64,000 bases of DNA from Lutjanus erythropterus. Taxonomy: Eukaryota > Chordata > Actinopteri > Lutjaniformes > Lutjanidae. The translations under genes and the position numbers were made by a program. The notes under the pieces were generated by a model. That model was not told the DNA's origin. It did not search any database and was given only the letters and a program-made list of their open reading frames with translations. The stretch covers positions 9,790,519 to 9,854,518 of the forward strand of contig CM034604.1 of assembly GCA_020091685.1 (NCBI GenBank). Direction: 5' to 3'. Positions 46,791-58,730 of the stretch are shown here, piece by piece; position 1 is the first letter of the stretch, and every line of letters begins with the position of its first letter.

Positions 46791-48258
46791 GCACCAACAA
46801 AAATTAATTTAATATAAGATAATATAGTTCTAATCAGAGTTTAACAAAACTAGGTTTAAATGAGCTAATACCAATTTAAATTTAAGCAGAGCTCTGTTGC
46901 ACAACTAGAAGCTAAGTTTTGTAAATTTAAGTTTATGGTGTGATGTTATGGTGGTGCTTACCCCATCATCCCAAAAAATACAAAATAAATTCACAAATAA
47001 AAGAGATTAGAAAATCACTTCTGCTTCTGTCTTCCTAAACGAAATATTATTGTTTATTAGCGAGCATATGCTGTTTGCTAACAAGCTAAAAAGTTACACT
47101 ATTTGCTAGCTAGCTAAAGAGGCAACCAAACGTTGCGTTTTTTTTGCCAGCTAGCTAAAAAGTTAGTTAGCCTACTCATGAGTGCTCGGCAGAGAAGCTT
47201 TAATTTCTTCTCCACTGCGAAAAACTATTGACTTACTTCAGTTTCAAACCTATTGAACAAGATTATGTAAATCGTAATTTAAAGGGGAAAAAAGTTTTTG
47301 TTTTTACCAAAGTACCAGTATGATGATTCAGATCTTTTCAATTAACATATAATTAGATAAATCCAGTGTGATACCACTAATACTACTGTACTGATTCAAC
47401 AAATCAAAATTTCAGCACAATAACAGTTGTGGACATTGACCACCTCCTGTTCATAACTAGGAGTATTCTACACAGAGTGCACATATTATGATGTTTCAAT
47501 TTTTTTATGTACCTTCTTTTATTTCTTTATTTAAAAAAAACATTTAAAAAAGTTTTACTACTCTCTAATATCCCTTGTCCACACAAAGGCATAGTTAAGT
47601 AAGTGCAAAAGCCTAATACTTCTGTGACTTTCTTCTGTGTGGGACCATTAAATGGTTACAACAATTTATGTCAAGATTTATTAAGACAAACAAATCCTCC
47701 TCCAGTGTGTTGCTCACACAGTCTCGACCGTGCATGATGTTTACATGGCAACCACACTGTGTTGACACAAAACCCTATCGAGCCGCCTGGCAGGACTTTG
47801 TTGTTAATGTCACTTTGGTCAACATTTATCACTCCTTCATATGACTTCCTTGTGAGCGTCGGTGCCAAAAACGCCGCCGGCGAGTGTTCGCTCTGTCCCA
47901 TTCTTTTAGTGCTGTTATTCTGGGCAGTGGGTCTTATAAATAACTAATAAAGACCAAAGCTATGACGCATTCATCTTAATGCTAGGTGGCATCAGGGACA
48001 GGTGCGCTGGCTTATTCCTACCTTTTGTACGACAGCGCAATTAATCTGCTTTGTGCCAAGTTAAGAGCAAGAGGGTGGACTGTGGCAAGAGACAAATGAA
48101 AAACCAAAAGGGAAAGTCATGAATTTTACAGTGAACTCAAAGCGATGAGCACCTGACCTTGGCTACCTTTATACTTTCTTCTTCCTCTCCCTTTTTTGTG
48201 TTGAGCAGCACTTCCTCAACAATATGAGCAAATAGACTTGAGTGAAATTGTCTGTTCT
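46791..48258. other. Unrecognised, mostly unique sequence
   Basis: Contains gctagctagctaaa words at 47100-47170 and no supported exon. 47690-47900 is repeat-free with a little CpG. Confidence 0.4.
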
Positions 48259-49585
48259 AAGAGATGGGTACTAACTACTGTACTTAAATAGAGTTTTCAG
48301 GTATCTGTACGTTACTTGAGTATTTGTTTTTCTCTACATTTAAACACAAATATGCGTAATGTCTATTTATTGCATTTTCAGAACAGAGTTATTGCTTTAG
48401 TTGAATGCATTTGATGGGAATTACTTATTTTTTCAGACAACACAAATGTCAACATCAACAGATGGGACAATAGCACATAAAAAAAGATGTTTCCTTGGTG
48501 TATCCATCAGTGCATATTATGCACGACAAACACAACGATATGAAAACAACATAAAAGACATAACAAGACAAAAAAGGCACAATGAGATGAGAAATGTGTC
48601 ACATGATGAAAAAGACATGCCAAGACAAAAAAGGCACAATGAGATGAGAAATGTGTCACATGATGAAAAAGACATGACAAGACAAAAAAGTGTAACAAGA
48701 CAAAAATACATAAAAAGACAAAACAATACAATAAAGATGCAAAAAAGAAGTAAGATGATGTAAAAGAGGTAACCAGACAATAAAGATGTACAAAATGTAA
48801 CAAGACAGAAATACATAAAAAGACAAAACAAGACAATATAACGAGATGTAAAAGAAGTAACAAGACAATAATGACGTAATAGAAGTAACGAGACAAAAAA
48901 GACAAAAAGGTGAAAAAGATGTAACAAGACAAAAAAGATGTGGAAGAAGTAACAAGACATAAAGGACTTAACAAGATGAAAAAGACATAACAAGACATAA
49001 CAAGACAAAAATGAAATAAAACAATTAACAAGACACAAAAGATATAGCAAGACAAAAAGAATGTAAAGAGACAAAAAAGACATAAAAGAACTAATAAGAC
49101 AATAAAGATGTAAAAGGAGTAACGACAAAAAAAGACCTAATACGACAAAAGGGATGCCAATACATAAGACAAAAACAACTTAAAAGATGTAGCAAGACAG
49201 AAATGACATAAAAAGACAAAGAAGACATAAAATGAATTAAGAATATGTAACAAGATAAAAAAGGCGTAACAAACAAAAATGAAGCAAAAGAATTAAGACA
49301 CAACCGACGTGGCATACTACATACTACTACATACTACAAAACTACATAAAAGACATGACAAGACAAAACAGACAGAGGCGGAGACTCGATCACAGAGAAA
49401 AGGTGAGTTTTAGTCAGAAACACCCAGTAGAAAGGGAGGGCTACAGACCCTGAATATACTTTTTTCACTTTTACGTTTATAAGCAAAGAGGTTGAATCAG
49501 TACTTCTACTTTTATCATTTGTTTTTTCCACAAGTACCTGTACTTCTACTTGAGTAAAGACCGTGTGTACTTTTTGCCACCTCTG
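48259..49585. mobile_element. hAT-like element carrying a satellite array
   Basis: The left end AAGAGATGGGTACTAACTACTGTACTTAAATAGAG corresponds to the CAGAGGTGGGTAGTAAC start of a common fish hAT-like repeat. The right end 'acctgtacttctacttgagtaaagaccgtgtgtactttttgccacctctg' is its partner. The flanking octamers are TCTGTTCT (48251-48258) and TCTATTCT (49586-49593), an 8-bp target duplication with one mismatch, as expected for hAT. Most of the interior (48500-49370) is the AAGACAAAAA satellite. No transposase. Confidence 0.7.
48500..49370. repeat. AAGACAAAAA satellite array 1
   Basis: Head-to-tail diverged units of roughly 18-22 bases of the form 'gacataacaagacaaaaa', with some longer exact repeats ('ggcacaatgagatgagaaatgtgtcacatgatgaaaaagacatg' occurs twice near 48567 and 48631). 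Minus-strand frames of 182 and 203 codons across it translate to Leu/Phe/Cys/Ser-rich strings because the complement is TTTTTGTC-rich; they are not membrane proteins. Confidence 0.85.
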
Positions 49586-50225
49586 TCTATTCTTTAAATA
49601 GCACACAAACGAGGATAGGTGATGCGAGCGGAGCACTGGAGAGGGGGAAAGTGGGGAGATATTAGCCATATGTGATTCATTTACAACAGCATGCTTCAAT
49701 TAATCTGGGCAGGGTGGCAGGCGCCAGGGTTGGGCCCCATGCCACCTGAGCGAGGGAGGAAGAGTGATCTGCTGCTCGGTGAGGGATGAGCAATGAAAGC
49801 AGATCCCTCCGAATCGATACGCCTTACATTATTGCTCACACCAAACTCGTCCCCGCCTCTCTTCGTCTCCTCCTCTGACCCCTCTTTGTTCTTTTTCCTT
49901 CACGGGACTTAAAGACGGAGGCCAGTATAGACTGAACGCGATTCACCGGGAGTCGCAGAAGCATCAAGAGAAAGGAGCAAATAATTCTCATGTAGGCGTC
50001 CACCTAGAGACGCCCTCAGGATGTTTTGCGAGACTGTTCTCAAACTGGGGCGGCGTGCTGCGGCAGTAAGTGAAAGCGGGGGGGAACAAACTGGCGAGGG
50101 GGCAAAAACCACAGTGACCAGATGGAACCGCAGATTGTTTTAAAGGGGCTACTGCCTCAGCAAAACCATATGGGGCAAAAATGCTATTTAGCGAAATCTC
50201 ATTTATGTTTTTCACGACATGGTGA
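49586..50225. other. Unique sequence
   Basis: Repeat-free, partly CpG-bearing ('gatccctccgaatcgatacgccttac', 49800-49860). No exon supported. Confidence 0.35.
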
Positions 50226-50650
50226 GCAGCACTGGAGGATCTTGTAAACAAAAGATAAAGCAGTAACGCTGTCAACATGTGACGGAAAAGGAAAAAAAAA
50301 AACAGCAGCCTCATCTGCATCTGCGTATCTGCGGGGCATGTGAGGAGTTTTATTTCAACTTGTGAGCAATATTCCAAAATAAGAGCACATGAACACTTGC
50401 CAGGATTTAATACTGTAAAGCATTATGTTACCACGAAGCTTGCCAAGGCTAATAGTGTGATTGTTACTAGAATAAATAAGCTTAAAAAATGTGACGATGA
50501 TGAATTAACCACAGGGAAGAAATATATATTAATTCACTGGATAAAAATATTAAATTACAATAAGCAGTGGCATCAGTTTGGCAAAGGATTACACACTGTA
50601 GCCCTGCAGTGTCTGACAGTATGATTATATTTTTAGCTGTCTGTTTTGAC
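50226..50650. repeat. 0.4 kb direct duplication, copy 1
   Basis: Shares with 51332-51706 long near-identical runs such as 'caacttgtgagcaatattccaaaataagagca', 'gcattatgttaccacgaagcttgccaaggctaatagtgtgattgttactagaataaataagct' and 'actgtagccctgcagtgtctgacagtat'. Identity is above 90 percent in the right two thirds. Copy 1 has about 50 extra bases near 50320-50360. It ends exactly where satellite array 2 begins. Confidence 0.9.
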
Positions 50651-51320
50651 AATAAAGATGCAACATGACAAAGAAGACTTAAAAGAAGTAACAAGGCAAA
50701 AATGTAGTGACAAGACAAAAAAAAAGATATAACATGACAAAAATGATGTAAAACAAGTATGTATGAAGACAAAAAACGATTTAACAAGACCACAACAATG
50801 TAAAAGACATAACAAGACAAATATGGTGTACAAGAAGTAACAAGACAAAAAAATACCTAAGAAGATAAAAAAAGATGCAAACGACACAAAAGAAGGACTA
50901 GACAAAAAAGACATAATAAGACAAAAATGACATAACAAGACTGAGACAATGTTAAAGACGTAACAAGACAAAAAAACATAAAAGACCTGAAGACAAAAAA
51001 AACTGAAAAGAAGTAACTTGACCAAAAAAAGATGTACTAAGACAAAAATGACATTACAAGACAAAAATGGTGTAAAAGTGACAAGAAAAAAAATACCTAA
51101 CCGGACAAAAAGAGACATAAACAACAAAAAGACAAAAACAACATATTAATACAAAAATGGCATAACAAGGCAAAAATGACGTAAAACAATGAAAAAAGAC
51201 AGAAACCATGTAAAATATGTAACAAGACATAAAAGTCTTAAACAACATAACAAAACAAAATAAAACAATGACCTAACAAGACTAAAACAACATAAAATGT
51301 TTTTTTTTAAAAAGTCACAA
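50651..51320. repeat. AAGACAAAAA satellite array 2
   Basis: Same unit type as array 1 ('gacataacaagacaaaaatg'), diverged, filling the space between the two 0.4 kb duplicates. The 164-codon minus-strand frame is an artefact of composition. Confidence 0.85.
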
Positions 51321-51331
51321 GCTTGAACAAA

Positions 51332-51706
51332 GGCAGCACTGCAGGATCTCATAAACAAAAGAACTAACGCTGTCAACATATGATGGAAATGGAAAAAAAT
51401 CCAGCAGCCTCATCAGCATCAACTTGTGAGCAATATTCCAAAATAAGAGCATGTGAACACTTGCCAGGATTTAATACCATAAAGCATTATGTTACCACGA
51501 AGCTTGCCAAGGCTAATAGTGTGATTGTTACTAGAATAAATAAGCTAAAAAAATGATGAATTAACCAGGGGGAAGAAATATATATTAAGGCACTGGATGA
51601 GAATATTAAATTACGACAAGCAGTGGCATCAGTATGGCAGAGGATTAAACACTGTAGCCCTGCAGTGTCTGACAGTATAATTATATTTTTAGCTGTCTGT
51701 TTTGAA
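51332..51706. repeat. 0.4 kb direct duplication, copy 2
   Basis: Partner of 50226-50650, same orientation, about 1.07 kb away. It begins just after the A/T-rich end of satellite array 2. Identity to copy 1 stops at 'gtctgttttgaac'. Confidence 0.9.
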
Positions 51707-52844
51707 CTGTTTCACCTGGTTTCTGATGTAATCTGGGTTTATCCAAATTCCTGTCTCGTGCATCAGGGGGATTTTTCACACCGAAAGACAAGGGGAGGGC
51801 TCACACAGATGACACAACCCCTTCAAACAAGCGTTACCATGTATGCTGTCTGAGCAGAAATGTCTCTTTGCTTCCCAGGCAATTAAAACTTTCCATGAGG
51901 AATAAAGATTGGCGTGGTATTTAATCTGAAAGTGAAGACACAGGAGTATGGAAATAAAAAATGAGCAACCTTCATGCCTCATCCCCTGAGTGTGTATCTG
52001 TCTTTGATAACTCCTTAAATTAAAAAAATGACGATAACAATAATGATCTTCTCCTGTGTTGATAAATAAGCAAAGTTCAAGAATTATATTTGCCTATACG
52101 AAACCACATAAATAAATGTGCTATATTGTAATTATCTCTAATTAAAATCTAATAATTAATAAGTGTCCCAGGTCATGTGAGTGTAAATTGTTGCGAGACG
52201 TTCTCCACTCAGCGCTAATTTGAAATCATGCAATAATAAATCAGCTGCGGGGAGAAGCTGTCACAGAGAAAGAGGTTCAGGGGGCCGTGGTGTTTTGGTG
52301 TTTCAGGGCTTAGTTAATTAGTCGGAGGGGGAAGAGGGGAAAGCCAAAGATAAACACAGATTGTCATTCAAGCATGGGCCGAGCCTTTAAACAGCTGGCC
52401 ACAGCTGTGAGGTCCTGATCAAATCAAGGTGGTGGTCAGACACAACTGTGTAGGGTTAGGACATTCACTCTGGCATTGTATGTACAGTTTATCACTGTTT
52501 TTTATACCGCTTTCAAAAGAAATTGTTGATTTTTTTATTATGTGTTTGCCATCTAATCACTCTTTTTAATGAATTGTTATTATATTCAACTTTTATCTTT
52601 TTTTAAAGTCATCTTTTTCTGTCTCATTTGTCTTCAGCTCTTTGACTGCACTGACTTGAAAGACAAATGAATAACAAGTGAATTAATGTCTCAAAACCTG
52701 CCCTGAAACTTTAATATAATTAAAGTTAAATATTCTCAAAAAACAGACAAACAAAAGAAAATATTCTCTAAATCCACCAGGGTCCTGAACGGATTACTGA
52801 ATGGTCATACCGGGCACAGGCCCAGGGGCCCCTTAAGTGACCCT
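51707..52844. other. Unique sequence; candidate regulatory tract
   Basis: 52185-52345 is repeat-free with 'cagcgctaatttgaaatcatgcaataataaatcagctgcggggag' and 'gggcttagttaattagtcgg', a possible conserved non-coding element. No exon supported. Confidence 0.35.
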
Positions 52845-53030
52845 GAACAGAAGTAAAATGACTAAAGAGACACAAAGAGACTCGAAATAACAACGAAGAG
52901 ACACAAAACGACCCCCAAACCCCTCTCAAATGACTACAAAGAGGCACAAAATGATAACAACAAAACAAACAAAAAACAACTTAAAAGAGACACAAACCAA
53001 CAACAAGGAAATTCAAAATGACCACTAACA
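52845..53030. repeat. GAGACACAAAATGAC minisatellite
   Basis: Diverged repeats of about 15-21 bases of the form 'agagacacaaaatgac', as seen in many percomorph genomes. Similar in flavour to, but distinct from, the AAGACAAAAA satellite. Confidence 0.75.
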
Positions 53031-54864
53031 GACTAGAGTTTTGCATCTTTTGGTCTGTGTGTGTTGCTTCTATACATAGGAGTGGTGGGGGCCCTTAACT
53101 TGTCTTGTGTTATAAGAAATTTATTCAGCTGCAAGCTAATAGTATTATAAGTGAGGCATCAAATCCACTTATTAGTTATTTAGTTGACAAAAATTAAAAT
53201 AATATCCAGTTTACATGACATCAAAAGAATGGCTTAGATCAATGGTTCTCCACTTTTATTTTTTGTTTGTGACTCGTTAATACAAAGCAGCACAGAGTGC
53301 ATGTCTATGGGACAGATTTATGTTTAGACTTTAGACACATTTCCAAAGACTTTCAATGATATTTTGTCTGAGGTGGTGTGATAACTGTTTTGAAATTTAC
53401 ACTTCACTCCCCCATTTGAAGCTGTTAAAGAGTCTGTCAGGATGGTTTAAACTTATCTTTTTATCTTGCCCACATGTGTCTCTGACGCTGATAAGACACT
53501 GTGTCATTCCAGTAGTCATCACAGATCTAGCACGATGAGCACTGAATCAGGGTCTGGATATAGGTTTGCTCAGTCGCTGGTTTTAGTGACTCATGGATCT
53601 ACAGTATTTGTACTGTTTAGCCTGGGAGGCAGGAGCGGCCCTGAGCCCCCTTCCACCCACCCAGAAGACTTCCTCATTGCTCAACTCAGAAGGGGAAATT
53701 TAGCCCAGATGTGACTTCAAACAAAAGAAAAGCTGCAGGGATTGAAGGTGGGATCAGGCCCATCTTTCGCGTGACCCCGAGACCTGCTCCTTCCTGGCAT
53801 CTGTCTATTTTTCTCCTCTTCTCTTCTTCCTCTGATGATCTCTTGTAAGTTGCCGTCTCGTGGGTCCTTTTACTTTTCTTCCTAAACTGCACGGCTGTTT
53901 TTAGCAAATCAGTGCTGTGTCATTCTTCCTTTTGCTGTGTAGCTGCCCGACATCGTATATGAAGTGATAAGAAAATCCTATGCAACAGCACATTTTCACC
54001 AAATAAGGTGAAATTCGGGGATTTAAAAAGTTCTCAAAACAGACACACTTAAGCCTTTGAATGCTATAAACAACCACACACAAAGTACTTCACATTTTTC
54101 AGCTTAGTGTTGTTTCTCATAAATATCTGACCGAACGATGACACACCACCACTTCCATTAAACGCTTCAGTGAGGATTAAGCTGAAAAGTGTTTAGCTGT
54201 AAAACATCAGTGGTAATTAAACAACAGGTTTTGAGATAACGCTTAGAGGTTATTCTTTTGCCACTCTTACTTTTTTTTTTTCTCAACTTGTTTCTCCCTT
54301 GCTGGTGTACAGCACAAAGATCTAAACTGTCTAAAGTCACCCTGGGAAATTGAGGAAATGACTTCAATGAAGTGGAAGTACAGATGGTGATTGAAAGTAC
54401 AGATGACAGCACTTCAGCTAGCCCCAGTTTGCGCCTCTAATGCCTGACCATTGCAATCAAGTCGCACAGCATCCGATGTTGCAAAAAATATACACCTGGC
54501 AGTCTTTGAACAGGACTGAGACTCTTAACGCAGCTCTGTGAGGCTGCAACTTGGCACAGCAGTGCTTTGAGCTAAATGCTAACATCAAAGGGTTTAGCAG
54601 GTATATGGTTTAGCATATTCACAGTCTTGCTTTTGCATGTTTGCATCCTGCGGTATTTTTTTACCCCAGGAGTGTTCCACCCAGTCCCACCTTACTGTGC
54701 TATGACTGGCTGTGAGCACGAGGGTAGATATTGGCAGTTGGGAGAATTTTAGAAAGGAGGTTCTGGTGGATGGATGGATCAAACACAGGACTTGCAGCCT
54801 GGAGTCTGGGATTTGTTTCTCACCTTAAGCTAAATGTCACTGTTCCTTTTTTGTAAAGTACTTG
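53031..54864. other. Mostly unique sequence
   Basis: 'gatcaatggttctccacttttattttttgtttgtgactcg' at 53236 resembles the start of a fish AATGGTTCTCAACTTTT repeat. No exon supported. Confidence 0.4.
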
Positions 54865-55180
54865 TTAGAGTTAGGCAAGAAAACTACTTGGTTTAGTTTA
54901 GGCATGAAACTTAGTTAGGTTTGGGCTAAGAAGGCTAGGTTGAGTCTAGAAAAGTACTTGGTTAAGTTTAGGCATGAAACTTAGTTAGGTTTGGGCTTAA
55001 AAAAAAGTTAGGTTTAGGAAAGAAGTGTTTGAAAAATAAGTATTTGGCTAAGTTTAGGTTAAAAAAAGTCCTTGGCTAGGTTGAGTCTAGAAAAGTACTT
55101 GGGGGTGGATTTAGGCACAATAACTAGCCAACTCAAGGGAAGAAAAGTACTTGGTTAGGTTTTAGGCAAGAAAAGTCAGG
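54865..55180. repeat. GGTTAGGTTTAGGCA minisatellite
   Basis: Irregular tandem repeats built on 'aaaagtacttggttaggtttaggca', including a near-exact repeat of 'aagtttaggcatgaaacttagttaggtttgggct' at 54894 and 54964. Common type in percomorphs; not a telomere repeat. Confidence 0.75.
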
Positions 55181-55379
55181 CGCAAAAACTGGCAATCACA
55201 ACATTGCATCTTTGAGGCAACGTACTAGTCAATCACAGCACAGTAGCAGTAGCCAGTCATAGCACAGCAAGACACAACTAGGTGGAACAGTCTTGGGGCA
55301 AAAAAATAATAGTAGAATGGTAATTTCATTAGTTTTGCAGATAGTTGATCATACACAAAATTGTGAAAAGGAACATTTT

Positions 55380-55760
55380 GAGCTGACGGCGGTGCTAAAA
55401 GCAAAGTAAGGTGATCACCGAAGGTATTACAATTCATCCTCTCAAATTTTTAATGACAATCTATGATGTTGATTTTGAGATTTTTCACAAATTAAGTCGG
55501 AATTTTGACTGTTTGGTTGCGCTATACAGCAAAAGTCAGGGGATCACCAAAGCCATTGGGTTTATCCTTTAGATATATACATCCTGGATATCTGTGCCAA
55601 AAGTCACGATCCAATAGTTTTCAAGGTATGTCACTAACAAACAAACGCTAACGGAAAAATCAGATGTTTACCAAAATCAGTACGGTTGATCTTTTGGGAA
55701 TGACGAATGTATAAAATTTCATCTTAATTTACCTGTTACCAAAAGTGGTGCAAAATAATA
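55380..55760. repeat. Interspersed repeat fragment(s), GGGGATCACCAAAG type
   Basis: 'gctgacggcggtgctaaaagcaaagtaaggtgatcaccgaaggtattacaattcatcctct' and, again, 'gcgctatacagcaaaagtcaggggatcaccaaagccattgggtttatcc...gatatctgtgccaaaagtcacgatccaatagttttcaaggtatgtcac' follow the order of a percomorph repeat, present here about one and a half times. Related to 1500-1715. Confidence 0.55.
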
Positions 55761-56937
55761 AACATGCAACAGAGAGAGAATATTTTCTCATCCAGACGGT
55801 TAGAGGAGTCTTAGAGGATTGTGGAAATACAGCAGTAAGTGTTGTTAAACAATCTTCTGGGTTTTGGAGTGATTGGTATTTAATTCGTGTTTAATCTTCT
55901 GAAAATCAGATGCTTGGCTCCGTGACTGGAATGTAATGGCAATACGTGGATGCACTGCACATCAACAACTAGAAATGTAAAATAAAGTAAGACCTTCCAA
56001 GGTTAGATTGCGCCTTCAAGCCATATTATTTTTCATCGCAGAGAGCAGCACATGTCAGCACAAAATGGCCACCACTTATCTCAACAATTATACGTTGCTG
56101 AGCAGTTGTCTGAGGTATTAAATCTGAGGAGGACAAGGATGACATGGCAGCCACATGTCAGAAACAGCAGTAATCCACAATCTCCTCTTCCTGTCCTCTT
56201 TTGAGTGATTTTTAAACCTCCCCACTCCTTTTTCTTCTCCGTCTTTCCCCCCCTCTCCTCTCACTCGGCTTCTCTCTCCCCCATCCCTCCCTCAGCAGAA
56301 CTACAGGGGCTTGCTTGTTGTCAAGTCAGTGCTTTTACAGCCTGGCATTAGCACAGGGCAGCATTCAGTCAGGACACTGCATTCACTTTGCCTCCCCTAT
56401 AATTCACATGCTCACGTGAGAGCACGCTGCCTTCACTACCACTCATGAAATGACCCTGATTGAGCCTCACCGGCCTTCTGACAGCCCGACAGACCGTTTT
56501 ATTCTCCTTATAAAAGCAACTCTAAGCCTTACAAATAAATCTTTTATACATTTTAAATACCACGTATATAACACCCAGGCTCAGATGGAGCGCTGAGTTT
56601 TCTTATGTGACAGTCTGAGGTCGATTTGTTCGACTTTAACAAGTGAGGAAGGTGGGGACGTAAATGTTGTTTAATCTAACTCTGCCATCTAGTTAGAGGG
56701 CAACATTTCATGACTTGGGTGATACTTCTCATAACGTGTATTTGTTGTATTTGTACAAGGCAATATGACTAACAAATAATATCATTTTTAAGTTATGTCA
56801 CGACATATGGCATATAGCTGGATATACACATTCTCCAAAATAACATACTGTAAACTAGAAATACTAAACTAAAATAGTGATGATCTTGATGAATGTGATG
56901 CATTGCTGTAGATTAAACTACCCAACACTATATTAAG
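55761..56937. other. Unique sequence
   Basis: 56320-56530 is repeat-free and may be regulatory ('ctataattcacatgctcacgtgagagcacgctgcc'). A pyrimidine-rich stretch lies at 56180-56290. No exon supported. Confidence 0.35.
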
Positions 56938-57185
56938 TAGGTTTGGGCATTATGGACAAAATCAAATATCACAATATTTTTTACCTAATACCTCGATATC
57001 GATAGTGCAACAATATTGTAGGGATGACTAACGATGCTTTCACAAAATATTAACACACTGGTAAATTCATAAAATTATGTAATTTTACTATAATGCACCC
57101 TTTAGAGGCAGGAAAACACAACACGAGACGATACCTAGTCTCACAACATGATAATGACATAATATCGGTATATTGCCCAGCCCTA
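56938..57185. mobile_element. MITE with TAGGGCTGGGCAATAT-type ends
   Basis: Left TAGGTTTGGGCATTATGGACAAAATCAAATATCACAATATTTTT and right ATAATGACATAATATCGGTATATTGCCCAGCCCTA form inverted ends of a widespread fish and vertebrate MITE containing ATATCGATA words. The next section (57190-57260, 'atggtatgaaaaacttgcggtatgacaataccatga') looks like a fragment of another GGTATGA-type element. No target duplication seen. Confidence 0.6.
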
Positions 57186-58730
57186 TAATGGACTAAGAAT
57201 GTAATGGTATGAAAAACTTGCGGTATGACAATACCATGATAAAAAATCCACAATACAATATTAGAAAAATGACAACAGGAAAAAAAAATATCTTTACTGA
57301 AGAATAAATCTCATGTGTACAGAATTTTTTGAAAGAATGTTAGACATTTTAAATATTTTGTTGAGTTGTGTACTGCTACTATTCCAAATGTTTACAACAA
57401 TGTTCAATGTAGAAAAACATGTCATTTATTCAAGGTAGTGGAGTGTTTCTTGCTACCTACTACTGCTGCTTGTTAGCTAGTTGCTAGTTGCCTCTGGGAA
57501 AATGGGACACATTGGATACAGCAGAGAGAGTAAGGACGTTGGGAAGCATGACCAAATGTAACACATATTTGTGCATTTGAGCAAGTACTTCTGCTTTCCT
57601 TCCTTAAGGAAAATTGAATTATGTACAATTGCAAAACCGTCATGAAGCAGCAGTCCTTTTATAAAATAAAATTGAGATGTTGTGATATTCAATGTGTCAT
57701 TAGATCCCAAAAAATAAAAATGATAAATTGAAATAATTAGTCATGTAATACAGTAGATATCATCACTTTCCATTATGGTATTGAGAGATATTTTTATTCT
57801 GAAATTCACTATATTCCTAGTGCGTACTATATCCATTGTACAAGTATACTGCATTTTTTGTGTCTGTCAATCATGATATGTTTTCACAGAGACAGAGGAC
57901 TGGAAAAAATCTAAAAGTGGGAGGAAAATATGAATTTTAGAGGTCTAGAGGGGCTTAGGAGTTAGTGCAATCCTCCAACTCCCTCGTCTCCTCTCAGCCC
58001 ATTGACTGAAATATACAGTATGTTGTTGGCTCACTAGTTTCCTCAGCTGTGAAAATGCACCACTTTCTTCTGGGAGCCCTGCTGTGACATTAGACGCATG
58101 TAGATTGATAATCGACGGGGGTAAACATAATTACATCGCCTTAGAAATTAATGAACGCATTGATCGCCCACTCTAAACATTATCAGCATATTTTCCTTTA
58201 AGCCACTGAAATCTCGAGGGAAGGTCCTGATTATATCACGGCTGCGGCGATTTGCAATATTACTGTGGCTTCCCACAGTTAGTTCTGTCACAGATCTTGC
58301 CAATACTTGTGTGGAGGTTTTTAAACACTGATGTTGTTGGCACCTTTGAAGTGCCTTTCTGTGTCCAGATGTAAATTCATGCAAGGAGAAATGTGATAAG
58401 CTAATGATGTCTCCAGGGACTAGAATGAATATAACCAAGGGATAAACATATCTGCATATCTGAGTGGACTGTTTTTCTTCCCTCTACCCTCCTTTAACAC
58501 CGTTCAGGGCCTGAACAGGAGCAGATGGACAGAGCAGGCTTTGATGTGCTCTGGGGTCATGTGTATCTGCAGTTTTATCAAGGTACACAAGCGTGCAGAG
58601 TAAATACGCCACACCAAAACTCTGGGAACGTCTCTGGGTAAGGCAGAGAAGGGGAATTTCCACTTTGAGATTCAAGGGGGGGTGTACACTGAAATATTTC
58701 TCTGCATTTCTGCAACATAGATCTGAAATA
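57186..58730. other. Mostly unique; candidate conserved tract
   Basis: 58080-58440 is repeat-free with 'gtagattgataatcgacggggg', 'cttagaaattaatgaacgcattgatcgcccac' and 'cacggctgcggcgatttgcaatattactgtgg', and looks like a conserved non-coding element. No exon supported. Confidence 0.35.

Noticed and set aside
48507..49128. 182- and 203-codon minus-strand frames resembling multi-pass membrane proteins
   Set aside because: They are translations of the AAGACAAAAA satellite; residues repeat with the satellite period and there is no domain.
50633..51127. 164-codon minus-strand frame
   Set aside because: Same satellite artefact in array 2.
48500..51320. Regular repeats as a CRISPR array
   Set aside because: Units are contiguous and diverged with no unique spacers, and the genome is plainly eukaryotic.
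54865..55180. TTAGG-rich array as an interstitial telomere
   Set aside because: The unit is a longer GTTAGGTTTAGGCA pattern, not TTAGGG.
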